Assembly (NCBI GenBank): GCA_963825255.1
Contig: CAWGSF010000002.1
Coordinates: 124,001-188,000 of the forward strand
Length of the DNA stretch: 64,000 bases
Direction of reading: 5' to 3'
Origin: JAIBJN01 sp963825255
Lineage (GTDB): Bacteria; Actinomycetota; Thermoleophilia; Gaiellales; Gaiellaceae
Shown here one piece after another: positions 53,962-63,964 of this stretch. Positions within the stretch are counted from its first letter, which is position 1. The number at the start of each line of letters is the position of its first letter. Position numbers and translations under genes: made by a program. The notes under the pieces were generated by a model. That model searched no databases, was not told where the DNA came from, and saw only the letters and a program-made list of their open reading frames with translations.

Positions 53962-56900
53962 TCAACGCCCGTGGAGCGGGGCGGCGCGAGTGCGGTCGCC
54001 GATGACCACCTCGCAGCCGTCGTAGGCCTCGCCCGGAGGACCGAGCCAGTACCGGTCGATCCCCGGCCCGCAGAAGAGCCACTGGACGAAGGCGCCCGGC
54101 GACCCGCCGACGAGGCTGCCTCCGCGGAGGACGTCGGAGCCGTTCCCCCCGTCCAGGCGTGTCGTTGCCGCTCGAGCCCCTGAGGATGTCCTGCCCGTCG
54201 TTCCCGAGCATCGTGTCCTCCCCGGAGCCGCCGCTCATGAGGTCGTTGCCCGGGCCGCCGTCATGGTGTCGTCCCCGCTGTTCCCGTTCATGACGTCGTT
54301 GCCGGGACCGCCGTCCATCGTGTCGTCCCCGGAGCCGCCGCCCATGTCGTCCCGGCCGGGGCCGCCGTCGAGGGTGTCGTCGCCGCCGTTGCCGGCAAGG
54401 TGGTCGGCGCCCGCCCCTCCCGCGAGCGAGTCCTCGCCCGGCCCGCCAGCAGGTCGTCGCGACCGATCACCGCCGTCGAGCGTGTCGTCACCCCTGTTGC
54501 CGAAGATCCTGTCGCGGCCGTCGGTTCCCGCTGTGACCGTCACGGACGTGGAGGCGCTGTTGTCCGCCGGCTCCAGGTCGGGAGTCGTGGACGTCACCTC
54601 GGCGGTGTTCGCGATATCCGCCGGAAGGGCCGCGAGCGTCTGCGGGTCCGCGAGGCCGTAGAGGCTGTCGTCGCCTCCGCCGCCGCTGAAGGTGTCGTCG
54701 CCTCCGCCCCCGCAGATCACGTCGTCGCCGTCCGAGCTCCCGATGGCCCAGTCGGGGTCGTCGCCGCGGCGTTCCGACGAAGTCGCAGAAGAAGCGGGCC
54801 TCGACCCGGAGTCGGATCGTGCGCGAGCTCCCGGCCGCCAGATCGCCGAGCGCGCATTCGACGTGGGTTCCGCCTCCGGAGACCGGCGTGCTGGTACATC
54901 CCCTGGCCCGGCGGAGGTTCAACGAGCTCGCCAGGTCGTCCGAGACGACGACGTCCTTCGCCGTCTCCGGGCCCGCGTTGGTGACGGTGATCTTGTAGGT
55001 GAAGTCCTGGCCGAGGGCCGGCGTCGGGTCGGACACGGCCTTCTCGATCTCGAGATCGGCGGTCGCAGACGACGGCGTGTCGTCGTTGGTGACCGTGCAG
55101 GTCTTCGACTCGCCGGGGGCGATCGTGCCCGTGCACTCGGCCGAGTAGGTGGCCGTGTAGCCGGGGGCGGCGTCCTCGCTCACGGTGTAGGCGCCGGAGC
55201 CGAGGGTGACCGCCGTTCCGGCGGAGCCGGCGAAGCTCGCCGGGCTGGGGCTGTTGCCGGTCACGTGCAGGGTGAAGTCGGAGGGGACGGCGGTGCAGCC
55301 GTTGTCGTTTGTGACCTGCTTGACGACGGTGAGGGTTCCGGTGGTGGGGGCGTCGTCGTCGTTGGTGACCGTGCAGGTCTTCGACTCGCCGGGGGCGATC
55401 GTGCCCGTGCACTCGGCCGAGTAGGTGGCCGTGTAGCCGGGGGCGGCGTCCTCGCTCACGGTGTAGGCGCCGGAGCCGAGGGTGACCGCCGTTCCGGCGG
55501 AGCCGGCGAAGCTCGCCGGGCTGGGGCTGTTGCCGGTCACGTGCAGGGTGAAGTCGGAGGGGACGGCGGTGGAGCCGTTGTCGTTTGTGACCTGCTTGAC
55601 GACGGTGAGGGTTCCGGTGGTGGGGGCGTCGTCGTCGTTGGTGACCGTGCAGGTCTTCGACTCGCCGGGGGCGATCGTGCCCGTGCACTCGGCCGAGTAG
55701 GTGGCCGTGTAGCCGGGGGCGGCGTCCTCGCTCACGGTGTAGGCGCCGGAGCCGAGGGTGACCGCCGTTCCGGCGGAGCCGGCGAAGCTCGCCGGGCTGG
55801 GGCTGTTGCCGGTCACGTGCAGGGTGAAGTCGGAGGGGACGGCGGTGGAGCCGTTGTCGTTTGTGACCTGCTTGACGACGGTGAGGGTTCCGGTGGTGGG
55901 CGCCAGCACCTCCGTGTTGGCGAACGAGAAGTTGTCCTCGCCGATCGGGTCCGGGGTCGTCGACGACACCGACGCCGTGTTTTGCAGCGTGCCGGCCGCG
56001 GTCGGGGTGACCGTGATCGTGACGGTCGCGTCCCCTCCGCTCGCGAGCGAGCCGAGATCGCACGCCAGTGCGCCGAGGAGCTCCGTGCAGGTCCCCTGGC
56101 TCGCGTTCGCCGTGCCGAACGTGACCCCGGCCGGAAGGGTGTCCGACACGGAGACGTCGTCCGCGGCGGCCGGCCCGGCGTTGTGGATCGTCAGCGTGTA
56201 CGTGAGCTCCTCGCCGACGGTGACCGGGTCCGGAGAGTCGTCCTTCGCGAGCGAGAGGTTGGCCCCGCTGGCGACGTCGTCGTTGGTGACCGTGCAGGTC
56301 ACGGTCTGCCCGGCGACGACGGTGACCTGACCGCTCGCGTTGCAGCCGCCGCCGAAAGCCGCGTCGTAGCCGGCGAAGGCGTCCTCGGAGACGTCGTACG
56401 AGCCCGGCGCGAGCGAGTACGTCGTCCCCGTCTCGCTGCCCGCCTGCGGGCTTCCGCTCACGTCGACCGCGCCCGACTGGACGTGGAGGCTGAAGTCGCT
56501 CGCCTGCGCGGTGCCGCCGTCGTCGTTGACGACGTGCTTGACGACGACGAGCTCGCCGCGCTCGCCGGCGCCCGCCGTGCACGACCCCTCGGCCACCTGG
56601 GTTGCCCGCAGCCCGTCGACGAAGGCGCCGGAGTCGAGGATGGAGTCGCCAGCGTCGAAGATGGAGAGGTACAGGCTGTGGTTGCCCGGCGTCACGGGCG
56701 TCTGCACCCGCAGGAGCGGCGTGCTGCCGTCGTACTGCGTGCCCGTGTCGGTCACGACCTGACCGGGGTCGAAGAAGGAGCTGTTGACGCTGACGATGTT
56801 CCCGGCCGCGTCGAACGCGAAGTTGTGCGGAGCGGTGATGACCGAGCCCGCCACGCTCCAGTCGGAGACGTCGAGCTCGGCGAGGAAGCCGTCGTTGAAG

Positions 56901-57976
56901 CCCTGGTTGACGTACTCGGGGTACTCCTCCGTCTGGAAGGCGAGGTCGAAGGAGAGGCAGTTGGCACCGGCGGGGATGGAGAGGTCGAGCCGGAGGATCG
57001 AGACGTCGAAGGCGCCCCGCGCCTCCGTGCCGTTGCTCCGGCCCGCGTCGGGGCTGTCGTTGGGCGGATTGGCGATCGAGACGTCGCCGGACGTCATGAG
57101 CGCCTGGTTGGGGCCGCTCGGAGGGAGCACAGGCGTCGTGGCCCCGACCGTCCCGTTCGCCGTCGGCGAGCTGCAGATGATCCACTCCTCGCCGGTGACG
57201 AGGCCGTCGTCGTCGATCGCCGGGCCGAGCGCCGGACAGGTGTCGACGGTCGTCGTCTCCGTCGCCGAGTTGTCCTCGCCGATCGGGTCCGGTGTCGCGG
57301 ACGTCACGGACGCCGTGTTCGTGAACGTCCCCGTCGACGGCGTGCCGACGACGATCTCGATGGCGGCGTCGCCGCCGACGACGAGCGTGCCGAGCTCGCA
57401 GGTGACGACGCCCGCGCTCTCGGTGCACTCGCCGGCGTTCGAGGTCGCGGATTCGAAGACGAGCCCCGCCGGGAGCGTGTCTGTGACGACGACCTCCTGG
57501 GCGTCGGCGGGACCGTTGTTGTCGACCGTGACCGAGTAGGTGAACGGGTTCCCGAGCGCGACCGGGTCGACCGAATCCGTCTTCGCGAGCGAGAGGTTGG
57601 CCGTAGGCTCGACGACCTCCACCGTGATGGTGCCCGTGGCGGTGCTGGTGCCGTCCGAGACCGTGTAGTCGAAGGAGTCCGGCCCGAGGTAGTCGAGGTC
57701 GGGGGTGTACGTGCAGCTGAACTCGTCGCAGAAGACCGTGCCGTGCTCGGCGGTCGGCGTCGCGCTCGTGATCGTGACCTCGTCACCGTCAGGGTCGGAG
57801 AGGGACGGGAACACGATGCCCGGCGTGTTCTGCGGCGTCGTGAGGATGTCGTCGCTCGCGACCGGGGGCGCGAGCGCAGCGGCCGAGACGGCGACCGCGG
57901 CTGCAGCCGGACCTGCGGAGATCGCCACCGCCACGGCGATCGGAACTGCGCATAGAACCCTCCGGAACCGATGCAT
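53962..57976 (-). CDS. large secreted DUF11 / choice-of-anchor / RTX repeat protein, five frame breaks
   Basis: About 1335 residues. Signal peptide (MHRFRRVLCAVPIAVAVA to AAAA), an Ig/cadherin-like tandem domain (SLSDPDGDEVTITSATPT), a DUF11 domain (ANLSLAKTDSVDPVALG), a choice-of-anchor L-like domain (LSFDLAFQTEEYPEYVNQGF), a prealbumin-like repeat (YDVSEDAFAGYDAAFGGGC), a second DUF11, three almost identical 92-residue units (about 690-965), a third DUF11, then RTX calcium-binding nonapeptides (GGGGDDTFSGGGGDDSLYG, DGGPGNDVMNGNSGDDTM) and a Cys-containing end. Breaks near 54770, 54475, 54445, 54263 and 54160 all fall in the last quarter. A surface or matrix protein. Confidence 0.82.
55080..55907 (-). 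repeat. three tandem 276-bp repeats
   Basis: Three head-to-tail copies of 276 bp (starting at 55080, 55356 and 55632) within the secreted repeat protein. They are almost identical at the DNA level; the visible coding difference is Cys instead of Ser in the unit nearest 55290. Each unit runs from TGTLTVVKQVTNDNG through YTVSEDAAPGYTATYSAEC to CTVTNDDD. Such identity points to recent duplication or gene conversion, and the copy number may be wrong in a short-read assembly. Confidence 0.9.
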
Positions 57977-58071
57977 GCACTCCCCCGGGCGCACGAGACG
58001 ACGAAGTATGCGTCCCGGCTCGGAAGTCAAGCTCCCGGCTCGGGCTGATTCTGCTCTTTCCGCCTCCTGCG

Positions 58072-58341
58072 CTAGGCGACCTGGCGCTCGGCCCAGCGGG
58101 CCCGCTTCTTCGCCGCCTCGACCTCGCGGTCTCTGGCCGGCGCGGTGGTGACGAGATTGCGGAGGAGCTGCTCGGAGGCAGCCGCGACGGCGTCGACGGC
58201 GCGCTCGAACGCCTCCGCGTTCGCCTGCGAGGGCTTCGTGAAGCCGCTGATCTTGCGGACGTACTGGACCGCCGCCGCGCGGACCTCGTCCTCGGTCGCC
58301 GGAGGCTCGAAGTTGTAGAGCGTGTGGATGCTTCGGCACAT
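58072..58341 (-). CDS. DUF2277 family protein
   Basis: 89 residues, intact, with the family's characteristic start MCRSIHTLYNFEPPATEDEV and VQYVRKISGFTKPSQANAEA, and the helical end RDREVEAAKKRARWAERQV. Function unknown. The ATG at 58341 has TAGGCT seven bases before it. Divergent from the next gene, 38 bp apart. Confidence 0.9.
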   Translation of the reverse strand: MCRSIHTLYNFEPPATEDEVRAAAVQYVRKISGFTKPSQANAEAFERAVDAVAAASEQLLRNLVTTAPARDREVEAAKKRARWAERQVA

Positions 58342-58348
58342 GGCCCGG

Positions 58349-58370
58349 AGCCTACCGGCGCGGGTAGCGT
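58349..58370. promoter_or_regulatory. divergent -10 boxes for the DUF2277 gene and its neighbour
   Basis: Minus strand TAGGCT (58349-58354), seven bases before ATG 58341. Plus strand TAGCGT (58365-58370), nine bases before ATG 58380. Confidence 0.4.
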
Positions 58371-58379
58371 GACGACGGA

Positions 58380-59015
58380 ATGCCGCTCCAGAACCGGGTC
58401 ACGCCGCTCGGCGAGCTCGTCGCCGACCCCGCGCGCGGGTTGGTGTACGGGAACCGCGGCTGCCTCCACGACGCGAGCGGGCGCATTCGGCGGCGCTACG
58501 CCGTCAAGCGCTGGATCGCCTGCCGGCTCGAGTTCCGCGGGTGGCAGCGCGGCCCGCTCATGCAGCCCGGGCTCTTCACCGAGCTCTTCTTCCTCGACGA
58601 GGCGACCGCGTTCGCCGCCGGGCACCGCCCCTGCGCCCTCTGTCGCCGCGGTGACTACGACCGCCTCACCGCACTGTGGGCCGGGCTGCACGCCGGCCAG
58701 ATCGGAGCCGACGCGATCGACGCGCAGCTGCACGCCGAGCGCGTCGACCCGGCCACGCGCGGCCAGCGGCATCACGGGGCGTCATTGGACGACCTCCCGG
58801 ACGGGGCGTTCGTCCTCCGCGACGACCGGCCGTGGCTCGTGCTCGGCGAGTATCTCCTCGCCTGGACGCCGGCCGGCTACGCGGATCGCATCCCGCGCCC
58901 GCGCGGGGAGCCCACAGAGCTCGTCACGCCGCCGTCGCTGGTCGCGATCCTACGCTCAGGCTGGGAGCCGCTCGTGCCGCTCCTGCACCCGTCGGCGGTG
59001 GCGGAGGCGGCCTAG
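58380..59015 (+). CDS. conserved protein of unknown function
   Basis: 211 residues, intact. Conserved-looking segments: MPLQNRVTPLGELVADPARG, VYGNRGCLHDASGRIRRRYA, MQPGLFTELFFLDEATAFAA and GHRPCALCRRGDYDRL. The CALC pair with a nearby Cys and His could bind zinc. No membrane segment or signal. I do not know a function. The TAG overlaps the convergent stop of the next gene in CTAG (59012-59015). Confidence 0.75.
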   Translation: MPLQNRVTPLGELVADPARGLVYGNRGCLHDASGRIRRRYAVKRWIACRLEFRGWQRGPLMQPGLFTELFFLDEATAFAAGHRPCALCRRGDYDRLTALWAGLHAGQIGADAIDAQLHAERVDPATRGQRHHGASLDDLPDGAFVLRDDRPWLVLGEYLLAWTPAGYADRIPRPRGEPTELVTPPSLVAILRSGWEPLVPLLHPSAVAEAA

Positions 59016-59476
59016 TCGGCCGACGCGACGGCGAGGACGGCCTTGACGATGCCGTCGTAGCCGGTGCAGCGGCAGAGGTTCCCCGACAGGGCGATCCGGA
59101 CCTCCTCCTCGGTCGGCTGCCCGCTCGCCTGCAGGAGGGCGGTCGCCGAGATGAGCATGCCCGGCGTGCAGAACCCGCACTGGACGCCGCCGCGCTCGAG
59201 GAAGGCGCGCTGGAGCGGCGCCAGATCGGTGCCGTCGGCGAGGCCCTCGACGGTCGTGACCTCGCTCCCCTCGGCCTGGAGCGCGAGGTAGGAGCACGAG
59301 TTCACGGGCTTGCCGTCGAGCAGCATCATGCAGGCGCCGCACTCCGAGTCGTCGCAGCCCTCCTTTGCGCCCGTCAGGCCGACCTCGTCCCTGACGGCGT
59401 ACAGCAACGTCGTGCCGGGCTCCACCTCGATCGGGTAGGGGGTGCCGTTCACGGTCAGCGTCAGCGGGACCTTCAC
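59012..59476 (-). CDS. 2Fe-2S subunit of a fourth molybdenum hydroxylase
   Basis: 154 residues, intact. Ligands: GCDDSECGACMMLLDGKPVNSC, QCGFCTPGM and NLCRCTGYDG. The GTG (59476) overlaps the FAD subunit's stop as GTGA. Gene order large-FAD-2Fe-2S differs from the coxM-coxS-coxL order of the form I set, pointing to a separate lineage of the xanthine dehydrogenase family. Confidence 0.87.
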   Translation of the reverse strand: MKVPLTLTVNGTPYPIEVEPGTTLLYAVRDEVGLTGAKEGCDDSECGACMMLLDGKPVNSCSYLALQAEGSEVTTVEGLADGTDLAPLQRAFLERGGVQCGFCTPGMLISATALLQASGQPTEEEVRIALSGNLCRCTGYDGIVKAVLAVASAD

Positions 59477-60382
59477 GAGACGCCTCCGCGCCCGAAGAGG
59501 GACGAGCTCGCGGGAACCTCGACCGTCTCGCCCCGGGCGCGGGCGACTGCCGCCGCGATGACCCGCCGGGCGACCACCTCCGCCATCGCCGTCCGGTACT
59601 CGGCCGAGGCACGCACGTCGGAGATCGGCTGCGCCGCGGCGGCCGCGGCCCTCGCGGCAGCCCCGACCGCCTCGGGCCCTCCGTCGGAGCCGACCAGGAT
59701 CTTCTCCGCCTCGGGGACGAGCCGGATCGTCGGCGCGAGCGCCGTGATCGCCACGCGCGCGCGCTCGACCTTGCCGTCGCGAAGGGTCACCGCCGCGGTC
59801 GCGCCGACGACCGCGATCTCCATCTGCCGCCGGTACTCGAGGCGCGCGTAGCAGCTCCCCGTTCCCTCCGCGGGCAGCAGGATGGCGACCTCGGTGAGGA
59901 GCTCGCCGGAAGCGGCCAGGGTCGTTCCGGGCCCGGTCAGCAGCTCGGCCACCGGGACGCTGCGTTCGCCGTCCGCAGAGCGGAGCGTGGCGGTGGCTCC
60001 GAGGACCACGAGCGGCCCGCCGATCTCCATCGCGGGCGAGGCGTTCATGACGTTCCCGCCCACCGTCCCGTGCAACCGCGTCGCCCGCGAGCCGACGATC
60101 GCCGACGCGTCGGCGAGCGCGGTCAGTCGCTCGCGGATGAAGGGATCGGCGGCGATCTCGGCATGGGTCACGAGCGCTCCGAGAGCCAGCCCGCCGTCCG
60201 ACCGGCTCGTGCCCCGGAGCTCCTCGAGGCGGTGGATGGCGACGATGCGCTCCGGCAGCGGCGCCTTGCCCTGGCGGGCGCCGACGACGAGGTCGGTGCC
60301 GCCCGCCACGGGACGCGCGCCCTCCTCCATCAGCCGCGAGGGCCTCCTCGAGGGTCGTCGCGGACACGAACGACGAGGTCAT
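59473..60382 (-). CDS. FAD subunit of a fourth molybdenum hydroxylase, one frame break
   Basis: About 303 residues. The ATG at 60382 (overlapping the large subunit stop as ATGA) starts MTSSFVSATTLEEALA. A break near 60331-60336 then restores LMEEGARPVAGGTDLVVGAR with the first FAD loop; the second is HGTVGGNVMNASPAMEIGGP. The C-terminal domain ends SSSLFGRGGVS. Partner of the subunits on either side. Confidence 0.84.
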
Positions 60383-62667
60383 CGGCCGTTCTGCTGCATG
60401 GCCGCCCAGACGCGCTCGGGCGTCATCGGCAGCTCCGTGACCCGCGCGCCGACGGCGCGCGCGATCGCGTTCGCGATGGCGCCCGGCGTGGGCACGGTGG
60501 GCGGCTCGCCGACGCCCTTCGACCCCTTCGGGCCCCCGTTCTGCGCAGGCGTCTCGATCCAGTCCACGTCGATTCGCGGGGCATCCGACGCGGTGACGAG
60601 CTTGTAGTCGAGGAGATGAGGGTTGCGCTGCCGTCCGTCCTCGTCGAGCTGGGACACCTCGAGAAGCGCCTGCCCGATCCCCATGACGATGCCGCCGAAG
60701 ACCTGCCCGTCCGCGCCGATGCGGTTGAGGATGACGCCGGAGTCGTGCGCCGCGGCCACGTGCAGCACGCGCACGACGCCGGTCTCGCGGTCGACCTTGA
60801 CGCGAGCCGCGTGCGTGAAGACCTGCGGCTCGAGGAACGACTCCATGCCGAGCCGCCCGAGACAGCCCTGCGCGTCGCACGCAGGAGCCTCGGGCACCGG
60901 CCCCGAGCCCTTGCCGAGGAGCGGCTCGCCCGAGCCTGCGAGCTCGGTGATCTCGACGGCTTTCGAGGGCGCACCGGCGACGCGGACCTGGCCGTCGGCG
61001 AGCTCGAGGTCCTCGCGGTCCACCTCGAGCTGCTCCGCGGCGAGGTCGAGGAGCTTCTCGCGCACCTCGCGTGCCGCCTCGACGACCGCGCGGCCGTTGT
61101 TCATCGTCGTCTGCGAGCCCGAGGAGCCCGCGTCGAACGGCGCGGCCTCGGTGTCCTGGTAGAGGATCGAGAAGGCCGACGGCTCCATGCCGAGCACGTC
61201 GGCGGCGAGGAGCGGCAGCGCCATGACGGCCCCGCTCCCGTTCTCCTGGGCGCCGGTGACGATCGTCCCCGAGCCGTCCGCATTCAGCTTCACGTACGCG
61301 CCGGACGGGTTCCCGAAGGACGGCCACCAGCCGCAGGAGACGCCGATCGCCTCGTCCTCGGCGAGTTCGCCGTCGGGCGCGATCATCTCCACGGCGCGCT
61401 CGAGCGTCGCCTTCATCCCGATCGGCCCGAACACCTGTCGGGTGGGCCCCTCGGATCCCTCCTCGACGAGCGTGCGCCGGCGCAGGTCGACCGGGTCGAT
61501 GCCGAGCGCGGCGGCGAGCTCGTCCATGTGCTGCTCGACGGCCCAGCAGACCTGGGGCGCCGTCGGCGCGCGGATCGAGCCCGAGGGCTGGTTGTTCGTG
61601 TAGACGAGGGTCGACTCGACGTTGACGTTCTCGATCACGTAGGGGCCGCAGGCGTGCATCGCGGCGATCTGGGCGAAGAAGCCGCCCTCGCCGCAGTAGG
61701 CGCCGCCGTCGAGGACGAGGCGGCCGCGGCGGGCGACGAGCGTGCCGTCCTTGCGCGCCCCGGTCTCGAGCTCGATCACCATCCCCTCGCGCCGGTGGTC
61801 GGGGGCGACGAACTCCTCCTCCCGCGAGAAGACGAGCTTCACGGGGCGCCCGGCCGCCCGCGCGAGCGCGGCGACGTGGCCCTCGTAGTGGAAGTCGCAC
61901 TTGGAGCCGAAGCCGCCGCCGAGCAGCGGGACGACGACGCGAACGTGGGACTGCGGGATCTGGAGGACGTGCGCGACGCCGGCCCTGGCCGCGTACGGCA
62001 CCTGCGTCGAGCTCCAGACCGTGACGTGGTCGCCCTGCCACTGAGCCAGGAGCGCGCGCGGCTCGATCGGCGCCCCCTGGGACGAATCCGTCACGTACCG
62101 GCCCTTGACGACGACGTCGGCTTCCTCGATCGCGGCGTCGGCGTCGCCCTTCACGACGGTCGAGTAGCCGAGCACGTTCCCGTTCAGCCCGAGGTTCTCG
62201 TCGGCCTCGTACGACTCCCAGTCCTCGTGGATCAGCGGCGCGTCCTCGGCGAGCGCCGCCTCGATGTCGCTCACGGGCCGGAGCGGCTCGTACTCGACCT
62301 CGATCGCGGCCGCGGCCGCCGCGGCGATCTCCGGCGTGAGGGCGGCGACCGCGGCGACGATGTCGCCCTCGAAGCGCACCCGCTCCCGCGCGAACAGCCG
62401 GCGGTCCTGGACGAGGTCGCCGTAGAGCACGTCCGGCACGTCCTCGTGGGTGAGGACGGCGAGCACTCCCGGGATCGCCCGCGCCCGGCTCGCGTCGATC
62501 GAGACGATGCGGGCGTGGGTGTGATCCGCGTAGCGGAACTTGGCGTGGAGCTGCCCGGTCAGGCTCAGGTCGGCCGTGTAGCGGCCGGAGCCGGTGACCT
62601 TCTCCTTGCCGTCAGGACGGACGAACGGCGCGGCCTCGGATCCCCGTGCAGTCTCGGCGACGGTCAT
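60379..62667 (-). CDS. molybdopterin large subunit of a fourth molybdenum hydroxylase
   Basis: 762 residues, intact. Motifs: VPLLGGGFGSKCDFHYEGH for the cofactor, the active-site loop region SGSIRAPTAPQVCWAVEQ, GSSGSQTTMNNGRAV and the C-terminal GSKGVGEPPTVPTPGAI with the catalytic Glu. The loop is neither the CSFR of form I CODH nor AYRGAGR of form II, so the substrate differs and is likely an N-heterocycle or aldehyde. The ATG at 62667 has TATCCT eight bases upstream; a longer frame upstream looks non-coding. Confidence 0.86.
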   Translation of the reverse strand: MTVAETARGSEAAPFVRPDGKEKVTGSGRYTADLSLTGQLHAKFRYADHTHARIVSIDASRARAIPGVLAVLTHEDVPDVLYGDLVQDRRLFARERVRFEGDIVAAVAALTPEIAAAAAAAIEVEYEPLRPVSDIEAALAEDAPLIHEDWESYEADENLGLNGNVLGYSTVVKGDADAAIEEADVVVKGRYVTDSSQGAPIEPRALLAQWQGDHVTVWSSTQVPYAARAGVAHVLQIPQSHVRVVVPLLGGGFGSKCDFHYEGHVAALARAAGRPVKLVFSREEEFVAPDHRREGMVIELETGARKDGTLVARRGRLVLDGGAYCGEGGFFAQIAAMHACGPYVIENVNVESTLVYTNNQPSGSIRAPTAPQVCWAVEQHMDELAAALGIDPVDLRRRTLVEEGSEGPTRQVFGPIGMKATLERAVEMIAPDGELAEDEAIGVSCGWWPSFGNPSGAYVKLNADGSGTIVTGAQENGSGAVMALPLLAADVLGMEPSAFSILYQDTEAAPFDAGSSGSQTTMNNGRAVVEAAREVREKLLDLAAEQLEVDREDLELADGQVRVAGAPSKAVEITELAGSGEPLLGKGSGPVPEAPACDAQGCLGRLGMESFLEPQVFTHAARVKVDRETGVVRVLHVAAAHDSGVILNRIGADGQVFGGIVMGIGQALLEVSQLDEDGRQRNPHLLDYKLVTASDAPRIDVDWIETPAQNGGPKGSKGVGEPPTVPTPGAIANAIARAVGARVTELPMTPERVWAAMQQNGR

Positions 62668-62675
62668 GGAAGCGG

Positions 62676-62681
62676 AGGATA
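62676..62681 (-). promoter_or_regulatory. -10 box of the fourth hydroxylase operon
   Basis: On the minus strand TATCCT, eight bases before the ATG at 62667. It overlaps nothing else and lies 15 bp from the end of the upstream lipase gene. Confidence 0.45.
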
Positions 62682-62695
62682 GACGGGCGGCGGGG

Positions 62696-63964
62696 CTACC
62701 GGCAGTGCGAGCGGTGTCGCGAGAGGTTGGCGAGAAGCCGGTCCAGCACCCCCGCATCTCCCGGCAGCGAGAAGTGGTCGACGCCGGGGTTGTCGGTGAG
62801 GCTGAAGTGGAAGCAGGGCATGGCCGCCCAGGCCAGCACCGCGTCGTTCGTCAGGTCCTCCTGGTTGATGTCGCCGTCGCGGAGGAAGAACTCGTTCGAC
62901 TCGTCGACGACCTGCCCGACCGAGAGATCGTCGAGGCTCATCCCCACCGGGGTCTCGATGCCCGAGCCCTTCTCGGCGTAGACGTCCACGTCCGGAAAGT
63001 GCGCGGGGTCGGCGAACTCGACGAAGCCGATGTACCGCTTCGCCAGGCGCTTCGCCCACGGTAGCCCCGCGTCCTCGAAGAGCTGCCGGAAGTCGTCGGG
63101 CGTGTACGACCGCCCGGTGGAGGAGTCCACCACGACGGTCTCGAGGCTGTCGAAGATCCGTGGGTCCGCAGCGCTCATGTAGCTCGAGGGCGCGGTGAGG
63201 TACATGAGCGCGCTGCTCGCGGCGTTCTCGGGCGTCGTCGGGAAGGTGAAGTCGGTGACGTTGAGCCCCGTGAACAGGAGCGGGTAGAGGAGCCCCTGTC
63301 CGGGGAAGTTCCCGGCGATGGGCGTGAAGCCGTGGATGTAGCGGTGCTTCCACCACCGGCTCGTATGGGTGAGGAGGTACTGGGCGTACAGCGGCCCGTT
63401 CGAGTGCCCGACGAGGTGCACGGGTCGGCGGCCGTTGTCGCGGTACGTGTCCTCGATCAGGTCCTTCGTCCGCTCGATGAAACCCCGCATGTCGGGCGTG
63501 AGGCGCGAGTCGTAGCCGGCGACGCGGATGCTCTCGTCGCGCACGTAGCCCGCCGCCTCGAGCGCCTCGTACATCGGCTCGTAGAAGGGCGCGCTCTCGG
63601 TCTCGCCGTAGTCCTTGATCCTGACCGTCACGCCCTTCTGGTCGAGGAACCCGTGCCGGGTGATCCGCAGGGTCATGAGCTTGTCCTGGCAGACCTGCGA
63701 GAACGTCGTGCTCGGGCTGTCGTTCAGGAACCAGTCCTCGAACGAGCCGAAGCGTGGGCACTCGGGCGCGACCTTCTGGCCTCTGACGGTGACCTCGAGC
63801 TTCGTGAAGTGGAACGCCGGGAAGAGGACGACGGGCGTCAGACCGCGGTGGCCTTGGTGCCCGTGGCGGTCGAGCGCCGCTCCCGCCGCGGCAGGAGCGA
63901 GCAGGACCACGGCGAGGAGGGCCCCGACCAGTGCGACCGTCCCGCGAAACCGACTGGCGACCAT
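62696..63964 (-). CDS. secreted LCAT-like lipase/acyltransferase
   Basis: 422 residues. Signal peptide (FRGTVALVGALLAVVLLAPA to AAGA). The start LTPVVLFPAFHFTKLEVTV and the middle RRPVHLVGHSNGPLYAQYLL (nucleophile Ser about 187) match the lecithin:cholesterol acyltransferase / phospholipid:diacylglycerol acyltransferase family. The acid Asp is probably in DGDINQEDLTN and the His in NPGVDHFSLPGD. It would act on lipids outside the cell. ATG at 63964; the remaining 36 bases of the window show no gene. Confidence 0.85.
   Translation of the reverse strand: MVASRFRGTVALVGALLAVVLLAPAAAGAALDRHGHQGHRGLTPVVLFPAFHFTKLEVTVRGQKVAPECPRFGSFEDWFLNDSPSTTFSQVCQDKLMTLRITRHGFLDQKGVTVRIKDYGETESAPFYEPMYEALEAAGYVRDESIRVAGYDSRLTPDMRGFIERTKDLIEDTYRDNGRRPVHLVGHSNGPLYAQYLLTHTSRWWKHRYIHGFTPIAGNFPGQGLLYPLLFTGLNVTDFTFPTTPENAASSALMYLTAPSSYMSAADPRIFDSLETVVVDSSTGRSYTPDDFRQLFEDAGLPWAKRLAKRYIGFVEFADPAHFPDVDVYAEKGSGIETPVGMSLDDLSVGQVVDESNEFFLRDGDINQEDLTNDAVLAWAAMPCFHFSLTDNPGVDHFSLPGDAGVLDRLLANLSRHRSHCR

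Noticed and set aside
55080..55907. Tandem repeats considered as a CRISPR array
   Set aside because: The 276-bp units are contiguous coding sequence without spacers, in frame with a secreted protein.
54692..57955. Plus-strand open frame of over 1000 codons opposite the DUF11/RTX gene
   Set aside because: Low-complexity Gly/Arg/Val-rich translation, no motif; it mirrors the tandem repeats of the true gene.
59012..62667. Fourth hydroxylase considered as another CO dehydrogenase
   Set aside because: The large-subunit loop is SIRAPTAPQ, lacking both the CSFR and the AYRGAGR signatures, and the gene order differs.
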